A DNA stretch of 40,468 bases from a virus: positions 1 to 40,468 of the IMG/VR virus record IMGVR_UViG_3300025013_000125; one strand, written 5' to 3'. This document shows positions 22,425 to 30,177 of this stretch, one piece after another. The notes beneath the pieces were generated by a model, which saw nothing but the letters and a program-made list of their open reading frames with translations, searched no databases and was not told the DNA's origin. Both the position numbers and the translations under genes were made by a program. Within the stretch, counting starts at the first letter, position 1; every line of letters begins with the position of its first letter.

Positions 22425-25400
22425 CCGGTTTTTCTTTATTGCAGTGCTGGTGCTCAGTCTGGCGTGCGGCTCTCAGGGGTTTTGCGCCGATGCGGGGGTG
22501 GATCTCACCAAGATCCTGATCGCCCGTCCGGATGCGACGACGCCGCCGGGGAGCACGGACACGCTGCCGATCATCCAGGGCGGGGTGCTGAAAAAGATCA
22601 AGCCGAGCCAACTGGGCGCCGGTTCGGGTACCGTCGGGCCTGCCGGGCCGACCGGCCCCCGGGGGCTCACCGGGCTAACTGGCCTCCAGGGCGAACCCGG
22701 CCCCGCTGGTGCCGATGGTGCAGACGGTGCTCCTGGCGCTGATGGTGCCCCTGGTGCAGACGGTGCCCCTGGTGCTGATGGTGCTCCTGGTGCTGATGGT
22801 TCGGACGGTGCTCCTGGTGCTCCTGGTGCGGACGGGGCTCCTGGTGAACAGGGGCTGCAAGGCGAACCAGGCCCGCCCGGATCAGGCGGAACAGCGGTAA
22901 CGATAACGACCGCCACTGGCACATTCGTGGCGGCCAATGCCACCAGTTATCTGCTATCTGGCGACTGCGACATCACCCTGCCGGCTCCGGTAGCCAACGG
23001 CTGGATCAGTTTCGTGAGCGGGGCGGCGGGGTCCGCGCTGACCTCGGGTGTCGTAACCAAATATGCCGATGCGGCGCTGTACCTGGACAACATCAGCGTC
23101 CCCTCCGCGACACTCTATACCTATGACGGCAGTAAGCTCGGGCTGGTTTCGGACGGCGTCTCCTGGATGGGCGCCAATATGGCAGCGGTCACGGTCAACG
23201 GATCGCCGACCAGTATCCCCGCTGGCCCGGTTTGGTCGGATGGCTCGGAGTTGTCCGGGCATACGCTGACCGTGGCGGACATCTCCGACGCGGGGAGCGC
23301 AGCAACCCAGGACATCGAGGCGTTTGCCACGGCAGCGCAGGGGGAGTTGGCGGAGACAGCGCTACAACCGGGGGATGTTGATAATGAGGTGAGCGCCACT
23401 GCCTACAACGGCGGAACGCTCACATCGGCAACCATTAACGCGGCCATCACTGCGATCGGCTCCACGGTTAAAACTCTGGTGCTTACGCCTGGAACATGGG
23501 TCATGGCCAGCAATATAACGATCCCTGAGAACATAACACTGAGGCTGCAACCCGGCGCTTTAATCCAGAGGACCGGCGGCGTCCTCACTATCGATGGTCC
23601 TATAGATTTCCCGGAACAGCGGTGCCTGTCAGGGTTTATCTCAGGATCAATCCTGTGGGGTGACAGAGCCCACGAGATCGATATCGAGTGGCAGGCTCTT
23701 GGTGATGGATCGGATGACTACCAGAACATCCAGTCGCTGATTAACAGGATCAAAGCCGGAACCAGCGTGGACTTCGGAGTCGAGCAGTCCTACAACATCG
23801 GCACCAACACGCTGTCATTCGCAGGGATCACCGGCGGGGAGATCCACGGCTACGGGTCGCGCATCTACGGGAACAATACGGCATACGGGCTGCTTTCAGC
23901 TTATGGCCTGTTGAGCAGCAACACTGGCCAGAGCATTGCTGTGACCAAAGATTCTCTGACATTCACCATTCCCGGCGGAATTACAGTCGCCGCCGGCAAC
24001 ATGGTTCGGTTAATCCCCGCTGCGCCTTACCTTTACAACTACTATGCGGGACATATGGCCCAGGTGGTCTCTGTGTCTGGTTCAACTGCGACCATGGACA
24101 TCCCGCCTCTCAATACCATCACCGCCGCAACCCTGGACGTGTTCGTCGGGATGCACAACGGGTTAATAGAGGATCTAGTTTTTGATAGCCGTTCGGCTAC
24201 CACCGCGATTACCAGCGCAAGCCTTTACGCTTCTAACGTGACCATTAGGAATTGCGACTTCCTCGGCGCGGACAACGCTGCCGCAGGTCTTGCCGTGACC
24301 GGGAACAACCTTGTCCTGGAGGACATCTATTCGACCGGTTATCTGAACAAGATCGGCGTGTCGGGTGGTCGGATGGGATATGGCATCGCGGCATCCGGGA
24401 CAAACATCACGATAGATCGCGCCGTCGTAACCAACTGCAAACATGACGTGGCACTAGGGGCAGACCGCAGCATCATCAGCAACAACAACGTAGTCAAAAA
24501 CTCAATTCTTTGGCAGGACCCTGCGCATTACGGGGAAGAATTAACAATTTCCGGAGCGCAGCACGCTTACTTTTCCACCGCTATTGACGCTCACAGCAAT
24601 CTTGAGCAGTGGGAGGTCACCGGCAATACCATCACTGGCGCGTCCGTCGTCGGGCTAGCATCGATAAGGAACGGCAAAGGCGTGTTTTCGGGCAATACGA
24701 TGCGCCTGGCGAACAGTGACAGCAACGGCAACATTTTTATCGTCGGGGAGAGAACGCTGACGACTCTGCCGCTCACAGGCAACACGATCACTGCGGACAC
24801 CGCAGGCATTCCTTTGGTTCGCAATGCGGCTACGGATATCGATGCTATTGCGACAGCGTCGCCATTCTACGCGTCTGAACAGGCGGTGAAATACGCCAAT
24901 AACTACCTGTCTGGTGTGTCGTGGAAGGGATGCACCATTCAAGGCGACCGCATGTTTGCTGCAGCAGCTCCGACCAGTTTCACCTGGGAACTTAACGATT
25001 TCGTCCACAACAGCAACCAGACTGCAGGCTCTGCACTCGGGTGGCGATGCGTCGCGGCCGGAACACCCGGGACTTGGGAGGCGGTGACCAACGCAGCGAC
25101 TACTGTCAGCGATACCGCCTATGACGCCACATCTTGGGACGGTGACACCACAACAGCACCGTCCAAAAACTCCATTAGAGACAAAATTGAGTCGATGGGG
25201 ACCGGCAGCGGAGACATGGTTGGACCTGCGTCTGCTGGTGATAATGAGATCGTGAGGTTTGACAGCACCACAGGCAAACTCGCGCAGCGATCCAGTGGCG
25301 TCACCGTCTCGGACACAGGGACCATCCAGACATACCAGACGAACCAGAGCGTCGAGATCCTTGCCGTAAATAGCTCAGACTCTTCCGCCAAATACCCCAA

Positions 25401-26304
25401 ACTCCTAGTGCGGAACTGGGACGGCACGGGTGCGACCGGCTATGGGGGCTTCCCCTCCGTACAGATACAAAACGGTCGCGGTACTGCTGCATCTCCGCTC
25501 CCTTTGGCTTCTGGCATGAGGATCTTCTCTCTTTTGGGTTATGGCTATGGGGATACCGGCCTCAAAAACGGGATTTCGATTCAAGCTGACGCCTCCGCCG
25601 CGTACACGGATGCTAACCAGCAAACCGATATGACCATCTATCTCGGGACTGTCGGTGGCAACGGTTCTATGACCTCGCGTTTTCGCATCAAAGGGGACAC
25701 TGGCAACGTGGGCATAGGCGTTACTACACCAACAGCGGCACTGCATCTCAAGGCCGGGACTGCTACGGCAAGCACCCCACCACTTAAATTCACGGCGGGA
25801 ACCAGCCTGACAACTGCAGAGGCCGGAGCAGTCGAGTGGGATGGGACAAATCTATTCGTCACACAAACGACCGGCCCTACCCGTAAGACGATGGCCTACA
25901 CGACTGACATTCCAAACCTTGCCGCTCCCGGCGCAATCGGCGGCACGACCCCTGCGGCGATCACCGGCACGACTATAAAGGGACAGCAGTTCACCGAAAC
26001 GGCCGCTACCGCTACGGGGTCATCGTTCACGCCGCCAGGACTCACGGAGAGCCTGTACGCCTACACCCTCAATGCCAACTCAACTATCACGCTCCCCACA
26101 ACCGGCCTGCCGACTGGCGTCGTAACGCTGAATTTCAACCTTACCGGGACGGCCGCCTACACGGTGGCATGGGCTGGCGGTACGCGCCACGTCATCGGCG
26201 TTCAACCCGCGGCGATCACCGCCAATAAGGAGTCCTGGTGGACGGCCACAAGTAGGGACCAGGGCGCCAACTGGAGCCTGTTCTACGGCGGGGTGGAGCA
26301 ATGA
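22414..26304 (+). CDS. Large collagen-like, beta-helix fibre protein with signal peptide
   Basis: The order in this 1,296-aa protein is a Sec-type signal ([19 protein letters not shown], likely cut after FCA), a 28-triplet Gly-X-Y stretch (residues 75-158), and a pectate-lyase-like right-handed beta-helix (about 320-850, many NNVT/GNTI turns). A stalk with [17 protein letters not shown] and a [20 protein letters not shown] segment follow; the latter is typical of fibres ending in chaperone-type domains. No obvious endosialidase-chaperone tail follows. ATG 22414 or 22417 is set by TTGGAGGAA. A fibre gene placed before the sheath gene, and with an export signal, is odd. It could be a surface protein rather than a virion part. 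Confidence 0.75.
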   Translation: MMCSRFFFIAVLVLSLACGSQGFCADAGVDLTKILIARPDATTPPGSTDTLPIIQGGVLKKIKPSQLGAGSGTVGPAGPTGPRGLTGLTGLQGEPGPAGADGADGAPGADGAPGADGAPGADGAPGADGSDGAPGAPGADGAPGEQGLQGEPGPPGSGGTAVTITTATGTFVAANATSYLLSGDCDITLPAPVANGWISFVSGAAGSALTSGVVTKYADAALYLDNISVPSATLYTYDGSKLGLVSDGVSWMGANMAAVTVNGSPTSIPAGPVWSDGSELSGHTLTVADISDAGSAATQDIEAFATAAQGELAETALQPGDVDNEVSATAYNGGTLTSATINAAITAIGSTVKTLVLTPGTWVMASNITIPENITLRLQPGALIQRTGGVLTIDGPIDFPEQRCLSGFISGSILWGDRAHEIDIEWQALGDGSDDYQNIQSLINRIKAGTSVDFGVEQSYNIGTNTLSFAGITGGEIHGYGSRIYGNNTAYGLLSAYGLLSSNTGQSIAVTKDSLTFTIPGGITVAAGNMVRLIPAAPYLYNYYAGHMAQVVSVSGSTATMDIPPLNTITAATLDVFVGMHNGLIEDLVFDSRSATTAITSASLYASNVTIRNCDFLGADNAAAGLAVTGNNLVLEDIYSTGYLNKIGVSGGRMGYGIAASGTNITIDRAVVTNCKHDVALGADRSIISNNNVVKNSILWQDPAHYGEELTISGAQHAYFSTAIDAHSNLEQWEVTGNTITGASVVGLASIRNGKGVFSGNTMRLANSDSNGNIFIVGERTLTTLPLTGNTITADTAGIPLVRNAATDIDAIATASPFYASEQAVKYANNYLSGVSWKGCTIQGDRMFAAAAPTSFTWELNDFVHNSNQTAGSALGWRCVAAGTPGTWEAVTNAATTVSDTAYDATSWDGDTTTAPSKNSIRDKIESMGTGSGDMVGPASAGDNEIVRFDSTTGKLAQRSSGVTVSDTGTIQTYQTNQSVEILAVNSSDSSAKYPKLLVRNWDGTGATGYGGFPSVQIQNGRGTAASPLPLASGMRIFSLLGYGYGDTGLKNGISIQADASAAYTDANQQTDMTIYLGTVGGNGSMTSRFRIKGDTGNVGIGVTTPTAALHLKAGTATASTPPLKFTAGTSLTTAEAGAVEWDGTNLFVTQTTGPTRKTMAYTTDIPNLAAPGAIGGTTPAAITGTTIKGQQFTETAATATGSSFTPPGLTESLYAYTLNANSTITLPTTGLPTGVVTLNFNLTGTAAYTVAWAGGTRHVIGVQPAAITANKESWWTATSRDQGANWSLFYGGVEQ
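22636..22887 (+). repeat. Collagen-like Gly-X-Y coding repeat
   Basis: Twenty-eight consecutive Gly-X-Y triplets are encoded, with alternating GAP and GAD units in the centre. The DNA there repeats an 18-bp unit (GGTGCTCCTGGTGCTGAT) with few changes, so length variation by slippage or recombination is likely. Confidence 0.9.
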
Positions 26305-26900
26305 TCCGCGTCATCTGCATAGCGTTAGCGCTACTGACTCTCTCTGCTCCGGCTGATGCCATAGGTCTGGGCCGGGCGCTGCGGGTGAGCCCCTGCATTC
26401 CACCCACTACGCTCCACGGCTCCGCGTCGATCAGCTCCACGGGCGCGTGGCCCTCAGGGGTAGCAAGCACCTGGGGTACCTGTGTAATCCCGGTCACGAT
26501 CACCGTCAAGGGGTCAGGCGGTGGCGGAGGGCAATGGTTTGGCGACAACGACGGCTCGCTAGGGGCGGATACTACCGTCAGTCGCGCCGGATGGTCAATG
26601 ACTGCTAACGGCGGCGGCGGGGGTGATGCCGTAGACCCCAATGCCGTTGCATCGGCGGGAATCCAGTCCTACACCGGCACGGTCACAGCGGTCACGCAAA
26701 CCACAGGCAATGGTAATTTAGGCGGCGTACCGGATGACGACACCCATGCAGCCCCCGGCGCGCGTGGCGGATATATCAAGGGGACCGTGACGGGGAATTT
26801 TACGGTCGCGAACCCGATATCAATCACCATCGGCCTCGGTGGCTATGCCACTCCGGTTGCTACCGACGGGCAACCAGGCAGCGTTTTGATCGAATGGTAA
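26301..26900 (+). CDS. Gly-rich secreted-type protein
   Basis: This 199-aa protein has a clear signal peptide ([20 protein letters not shown], cut after ADA). The mature part is Gly/Ser/Thr-rich, with runs of Gly ([20 protein letters not shown]) and a C-terminal beta part ([18 protein letters not shown]). Gly-rich parts of this type occur at tips of phage fibres. It overlaps the large fibre gene by four bases (ATGA), so both are made together and may form one complex. Function unknown. Confidence 0.65.
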   Translation: MIRVICIALALLTLSAPADAIGLGRALRVSPCIPPTTLHGSASISSTGAWPSGVASTWGTCVIPVTITVKGSGGGGGQWFGDNDGSLGADTTVSRAGWSMTANGGGGGDAVDPNAVASAGIQSYTGTVTAVTQTTGNGNLGGVPDDDTHAAPGARGGYIKGTVTGNFTVANPISITIGLGGYATPVATDGQPGSVLIEW

Positions 26901-26967
26901 TCACCCTGCCACAAGGGCTCATGATGGGCCGCGAGGGTGGGTCTCATGTATGAAGGTGACTTGAGCT

Positions 26968-26980
26968 GCTCATGATGAGC
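26968..26980. repeat. Short inverted repeat GCTCAT-G-ATGAGC
   Basis: Six-base arms lie in the 113-base gap after the fibre cassette. A similar GCTCATGATGGGC lies at 26929-26941. Possible operator or weak mRNA boundary. Confidence 0.35.
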
Positions 26981-27013
26981 GGCGTGTTTTGTAACCAATT
27001 AAAGGAGTCGGTC

Positions 27014-27250
27014 ATGTCTGGTAATGAGAAGCGGCGGAAGGAGATGAGCATGGTGGCGCCCAAGTCGGCGGCGCAGGAGTTGCGACTGCAGCCGGTCACG
27101 GTGCTGGCCATGGAGCGCGGGGTGCCGGAGCACGCTATAGCCGGTATGTGCCGCTTCTACGGATGGGCCGAGGGTAAGCAGCTGACGGCGGAGGACTTCG
27201 AGTCGGCGATGAACGCTTACCGGGTCCGGCCGATGGGGCAAGGCAGGTAG
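27014..27250 (+). CDS. Small protein before the sheath gene (Mu gp38 position)
   Basis: This 78-aa protein starts at ATG 27014 with AAAGGAG upstream; an open frame back to 26972 lacks a site. The N-terminus is basic (SGNEKRRKEMSM) and the rest helical (VLAMERGVPEHAIAGMCRFY). It is not recognised. Mu has a small gene of unknown role here as well. Confidence 0.55.
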   Translation: MSGNEKRRKEMSMVAPKSAAQELRLQPVTVLAMERGVPEHAIAGMCRFYGWAEGKQLTAEDFESAMNAYRVRPMGQGR

Positions 27251-27252
27251 AG

Positions 27253-27296
27253 GCGGGGATCGGGGTTTGGAGAACCGGGGCTAGGGACTGGGGGCT
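27253..27296. repeat. G-rich intergenic repeat, copy 2
   Basis: GCGGGGATCGGGG is followed by GAACCGGGGCTAGGGACTGG, sharing the AACCGGGGCT core with the other copies. It lies in the gap before the sheath gene. Confidence 0.6.
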
Positions 27297-27341
27297 AAAA
27301 GCAGGGGGCCTGCGAGGGGTCCATACAAAAGGGAGCTGCTT

Positions 27342-29027
27342 ATGAAAGATGTATTTGAGTATCTGGTGGACGGTGTCTCGGGGCTGGCTCCGGGAGGCGT
27401 GGAGGGGGCTGCTATCGTCGTCGGGGTCTGCTCCCTGGGCGAGACGGGCAAGGGTTATCTGCTCGGCAAGTCGTCCAACCTGGAAGCGCTGCTCGGGGTC
27501 GGGCCGCTGGTGGACCGGCTGCGCGATATCTTCGCGACGGCGGGCCAGGGTGCGGTGGTGATCGCAGTGCCGGTGGGGGGGCTGGCCGGTGGTTACATCA
27601 CCACGGTGGAGCTTGCGGGCGATGGCCCGGTGGGCGCCGCCAGCGGCGTGCCAGTGGATAACGCCACGGTCAAGGTGATGATCGTGGCGGGGGGCGCGCC
27701 CGGGGTGGCCACGGCCAAGGTGAGTCTCAACAACGGTGCCGTGTACGGCGCGCCGGCTGCGGTACCGGAAAACGGTCAGATCGCCATCGGGGCCACCGGG
27801 GTCACGCTGGTGCTGGCCGCGGGCGACCTGGTGGCGGATGACGTCTATTCCTTCCTGGTGCGATCGCCGATCGGGCCGGTGACCAAGGTCGGGGCCGGTC
27901 CGGACATCGCCGCGGCGGGGACGGTGAAGGCCGCGGCGGAGGTGATCCTGCTGATCACCGGCGCCGGACTGCGCAACGTCGGGACCTATCAATTGAGTCT
28001 TGACGGCGGCGACTCCTGGAGCGGCATCAAGACTATTCCGGTGGACGGGGCCATTGCGGTCGGCAGCACCGGGGTGACCATCACCTGGCCCGAGGCCGGT
28101 GCAGCGGTGGCCGGCGACTCCTATTCGTTCCTGTTGCTGGCGCCGGCGCCCACGGTAACGGCGGTGATCGACGCGCTGGAGACGCCGCTGTCGCTTTACG
28201 ACGTGGAGTTCGTGCACGTGGTCGGGCCTGCGGACTCGTCGGACTGGGCTGCGCTGGGGGTGCAGGCGGACCTGCTGTGGAATGCGCATCGCCCCACCTT
28301 CTTCCTGGCCGAGACCAGGCTCCCCTATGACAACGAGACCATCGACGACTGGTCGGCGGTGCTGGCGGAGGAACGGCAGGATTTCGCTCACCGGTTCGTC
28401 TCGGTCTGCTGCGCCTTCGGGGAGATCTCGGAGTCGACCGGCCGGCGCATCACCCGCAACGCGGCGGGGCTGGCCGCGGGGAGGCTTTTGGCCATTCCGG
28501 TGATGCGGGCGCTGGGGCGGGTCAGGGACGGCAACGTGGCGCCGCTCGCCCTGCCGGTGGAGTACACGGAGGCGCACCAGGACGTGCTGCAGGCGGCCGG
28601 GTACCTGACGGCGCGCCGCTATGCCGGGCTTTCGGGTGTCTACTGGGGCGATGAGCGCACCATGGCGGACCCGACCAGCGATTACCAGTACCTGACGGTG
28701 CTCAGGGTGGTTTTCAAGGCGGTCAGAAAGGCGCGCATCGCGGCGCTCAAGAGCATGTACGACGAGGCGGGAGACCCGGCGCTGGGCATCAGCGCGGGCG
28801 GGCTGGCCTACCTGAAGGTGGGGATCGAGACGGCGCTGAACACCATGGTGAAGGCGGCACCCAGCGAGCTGGCGGCGCACCAGGTGACCATCCCCTCCGG
28901 ACAGGACATCGTGAACAACGGGGTGGCGGTGGAGATGGTGCTGATCGGCATCCCGATTATCAGGAGCATCAAGCTGTTTGCCAGCTATGTGTGCGCCGGC
29001 GGGGCTTTCGATCCGCGGCTAGGGTAG
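27342..29027 (+). CDS. L: Tail sheath protein (Mu L-like, DUF2586)
   Basis: This 561-aa protein forms the contractile outer tail tube. The N-terminal part (GVEGAAIVVGVCSLGETGKG) and C-terminal half (FFLAETRLPYDNETIDDWSA, RALGRVRDGNVAPLALPVEY, and the closing IPIIRSIKLFASYVC) follow the sheath pattern. Between about 93 and 272 are two related 85-residue beta domains, each ending DxYSFLxxxP (VYSFLVRSPIGP and SYSFLLLAPAP). These are probably surface-exposed decorations arising by duplication. AAGGGAG precedes the ATG. Confidence 0.85.
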   Translation: MKDVFEYLVDGVSGLAPGGVEGAAIVVGVCSLGETGKGYLLGKSSNLEALLGVGPLVDRLRDIFATAGQGAVVIAVPVGGLAGGYITTVELAGDGPVGAASGVPVDNATVKVMIVAGGAPGVATAKVSLNNGAVYGAPAAVPENGQIAIGATGVTLVLAAGDLVADDVYSFLVRSPIGPVTKVGAGPDIAAAGTVKAAAEVILLITGAGLRNVGTYQLSLDGGDSWSGIKTIPVDGAIAVGSTGVTITWPEAGAAVAGDSYSFLLLAPAPTVTAVIDALETPLSLYDVEFVHVVGPADSSDWAALGVQADLLWNAHRPTFFLAETRLPYDNETIDDWSAVLAEERQDFAHRFVSVCCAFGEISESTGRRITRNAAGLAAGRLLAIPVMRALGRVRDGNVAPLALPVEYTEAHQDVLQAAGYLTARRYAGLSGVYWGDERTMADPTSDYQYLTVLRVVFKAVRKARIAALKSMYDEAGDPALGISAGGLAYLKVGIETALNTMVKAAPSELAAHQVTIPSGQDIVNNGVAVEMVLIGIPIIRSIKLFASYVCAGGAFDPRLG

Positions 29028-29028
29028 G

Positions 29029-29058
29029 ACGGGGGAGGTAGAGACGGGGGAGGTAGAG
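29029..29058. repeat. Tandem 15-bp direct repeat
   Basis: ACGGGGGAGGTAGAG occurs twice back to back just after the sheath stop, and its second copy runs into the long inverted repeat that follows. Confidence 0.8.
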
Positions 29059-29079
29059 ACGCATGCAATGCGTCTCTAC
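29053..29079. repeat. 27-base inverted repeat, 12-bp arms
   Basis: GTAGAGACGCAT and ATGCGTCTCTAC flank GCA. It lies between sheath and tube genes. No T-tract follows, so it is more like a dispersed palindromic (REP-like) host repeat than a terminator. Shares GCAATGCGTC with 10783-10796. Confidence 0.85.
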
Positions 29080-29117
29080 GTACCGGGAACACATAAAGGG
29101 TAAGGGAGGAGCGCCAG

Positions 29118-29546
29118 ATGGCCATAAACGGAAATTTGTACGACTGGGAGTCTGTGGAGATCCAGCTGCCGGGCGGGGTCGCGATCGGGGTGCAGAGCAT
29201 CGATTACGACGATGAGCGCCCGGTGGAGGAGCGCTACGGCAAGGGGTCGACGCCGCGCGGCATCGGCCGCAAAAACTACAAGGCGAGCGGCAAGATGGAA
29301 CTGGACCTGGACGAGGCGGCGTTTCTGGCCAACTCGCTGGGAGGGTCGGTCTATAACGCCGGGCCGTTCCCGATCGTGGTCTCCTACGCGGTCGAGGGGA
29401 TGCCGACAATCACGGACGTGCTGCCGCTTTGCATCATTACCAAGGTCGGCACGGGTGCCAAACAGGGCGACGATAACGTGGGCGCGCGCAAGTTCGACTT
29501 CAAGATAGTCGCGCCCATCGAGTGGGGTGGACTGCCGCAAGGCTAG
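29118..29546 (+). CDS. M: Tail tube protein (Mu M-like)
   Basis: This 142-aa protein forms the inner tube through which DNA passes. It is beta-rich with a central segment (RGIGRKNYKASGKMELDLDE) and a C-terminal strand set (NVGARKFDFKIVAPIEWGG) typical of the Mu gp40 / P2 FII-like tube family. GGGAGGAG lies before the ATG. Position right after the sheath confirms the role. Confidence 0.8.
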   Translation: MAINGNLYDWESVEIQLPGGVAIGVQSIDYDDERPVEERYGKGSTPRGIGRKNYKASGKMELDLDEAAFLANSLGGSVYNAGPFPIVVSYAVEGMPTITDVLPLCIITKVGTGAKQGDDNVGARKFDFKIVAPIEWGGLPQG

Positions 29547-29550
29547 AAGC

Positions 29551-29585
29551 GGGGCTAGGAGCTGGTGAACCGGGACTTGGGGCTG
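29551..29585. repeat. G-rich intergenic repeat, copy 3
   Basis: GGGGCTAGGAGCTGGTGAAC followed by CGGGACTTGGGGCTG fills the gap after the tube gene. Same family as copies 1, 2 and 4. Confidence 0.65.
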
Positions 29586-29613
29586 AAAAACAACGGATCA
29601 AAGGAGTTTTGAG

Positions 29614-29931
29614 ATGAGCGGAACATTGCCGCAGGAAGTGCAGGAAGCGAAGTCGAAGGGGGTCCAGGTCATACAGCTGGAGGGGGAGAACGGCGAGTTC
29701 TACTACTTCGGCCGGCCGGGCCGCGAGGATATGAACAAATACATCGCCACGGCAGCCAAGGGCAAGCCGGCACAGGCGGTGCGCAACCTGGTCATCGAGA
29801 AGGCGATCTTGCCGACCGGTCCCGATCTGGCCAAGGAGTTCGACGAGAACCCGGGCCGCATGGTGGCGCTCAACTCCGCGCTGCAGGGGTCGGTCGGCAT
29901 GAACGAGGAGTTCACAGCAAAAAAGTTGTAA
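29614..29931 (+). CDS. Tail assembly chaperone, short form (Mu gp41-like)
   Basis: This 105-aa protein has a beta-rich start (VQVIQLEGENGEFYYFGRPG), then helices (EDMNKYIATAAKGKPAQAVR) as in tail-tube chaperones of the lambda G / Mu gp41 type. It coats the tape measure during tail assembly. The stop TAA at 29929 comes directly after a slippery heptamer, so this is the zero-frame product. AAAGGAG precedes the ATG. Confidence 0.8.
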   Translation: MSGTLPQEVQEAKSKGVQVIQLEGENGEFYYFGRPGREDMNKYIATAAKGKPAQAVRNLVIEKAILPTGPDLAKEFDENPGRMVALNSALQGSVGMNEEFTAKKL

Positions 29932-30119
29932 ATCTCCAGGGGGAGCTGAAAGACAACAGCTTCCGCCAGATGGCTGTCCTGGTCCGGCACTACCTGAGGG
30001 TGGAGCCGGACCAGGATCTGGACCGGTTCTTCGAGCAGTACGTGGAGGCGCTCTGGATCGAGGATCGGCTGGGGACGGTGATGGCCGGCGCGGTTAACAG
30101 GGGTTTCAACGGCAAGTAA
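29614..30119 (+). CDS. Tail assembly chaperone, -1 frameshift fusion (GT-like)
   Basis: After residue 104, slipping one base back at A-AAA-AAG lets ribosomes read on from 29925 for 64 more codons, to TAA at 30117-30119. The extension is protein-like, with NSFRQMAVLVRHYLRVEPDQ, FFEQYVEALWIEDRLG and a basic end (VNRGFNGK). The region 29932-30119 would otherwise have no gene. Such G/GT fusions are conserved across tailed phages and link tube and tape measure. The 168-aa product is predicted from the site and the extension, not measured. Confidence 0.8.
29919..29925 (+). promoter_or_regulatory. dnaX-type -1 slippery heptamer A AAA AAG
   Basis: The zero frame reads GCA AAA AAG TTG TAA, so the heptamer is A_AAA_AAG, the efficient bacterial -1 site. 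AGGAG at 29906-29910 lies eight bases upstream, like the internal SD that stimulates dnaX shifting. A short CTCC/GGAG hairpin (29934-29945) follows eight bases downstream. Confidence 0.85.
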
Positions 30120-30123
30120 AGAC

Positions 30124-30159
30124 AGGGGCTGGTGAAGCGGGGCTAGGGGCTAGGGGCTG
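30124..30159. repeat. G-rich intergenic repeat, copy 4
   Basis: GGGGCTGGTGAAGCGGGGCT followed by AGGGGCTAGGGGCTGT fills the gap between the chaperone extension and the tape measure gene. It has the clearest GGGGCT periodicity of the four copies. Confidence 0.65.
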
Positions 30160-30177
30160 TACTACCGGGGTTATGTA

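Noticed and set aside
22700-22860. Tandem repeats resembling a CRISPR array
   Set aside because: The units are contiguous in-frame Gly-X-Y codons without spacers; it is a collagen-like coding repeat. No CRISPR array, tRNA or rRNA was seen in the window.
26895-26954. 19-codon frame after the Gly-rich gene
   Set aside because: No ribosome site and no protein-like pattern.
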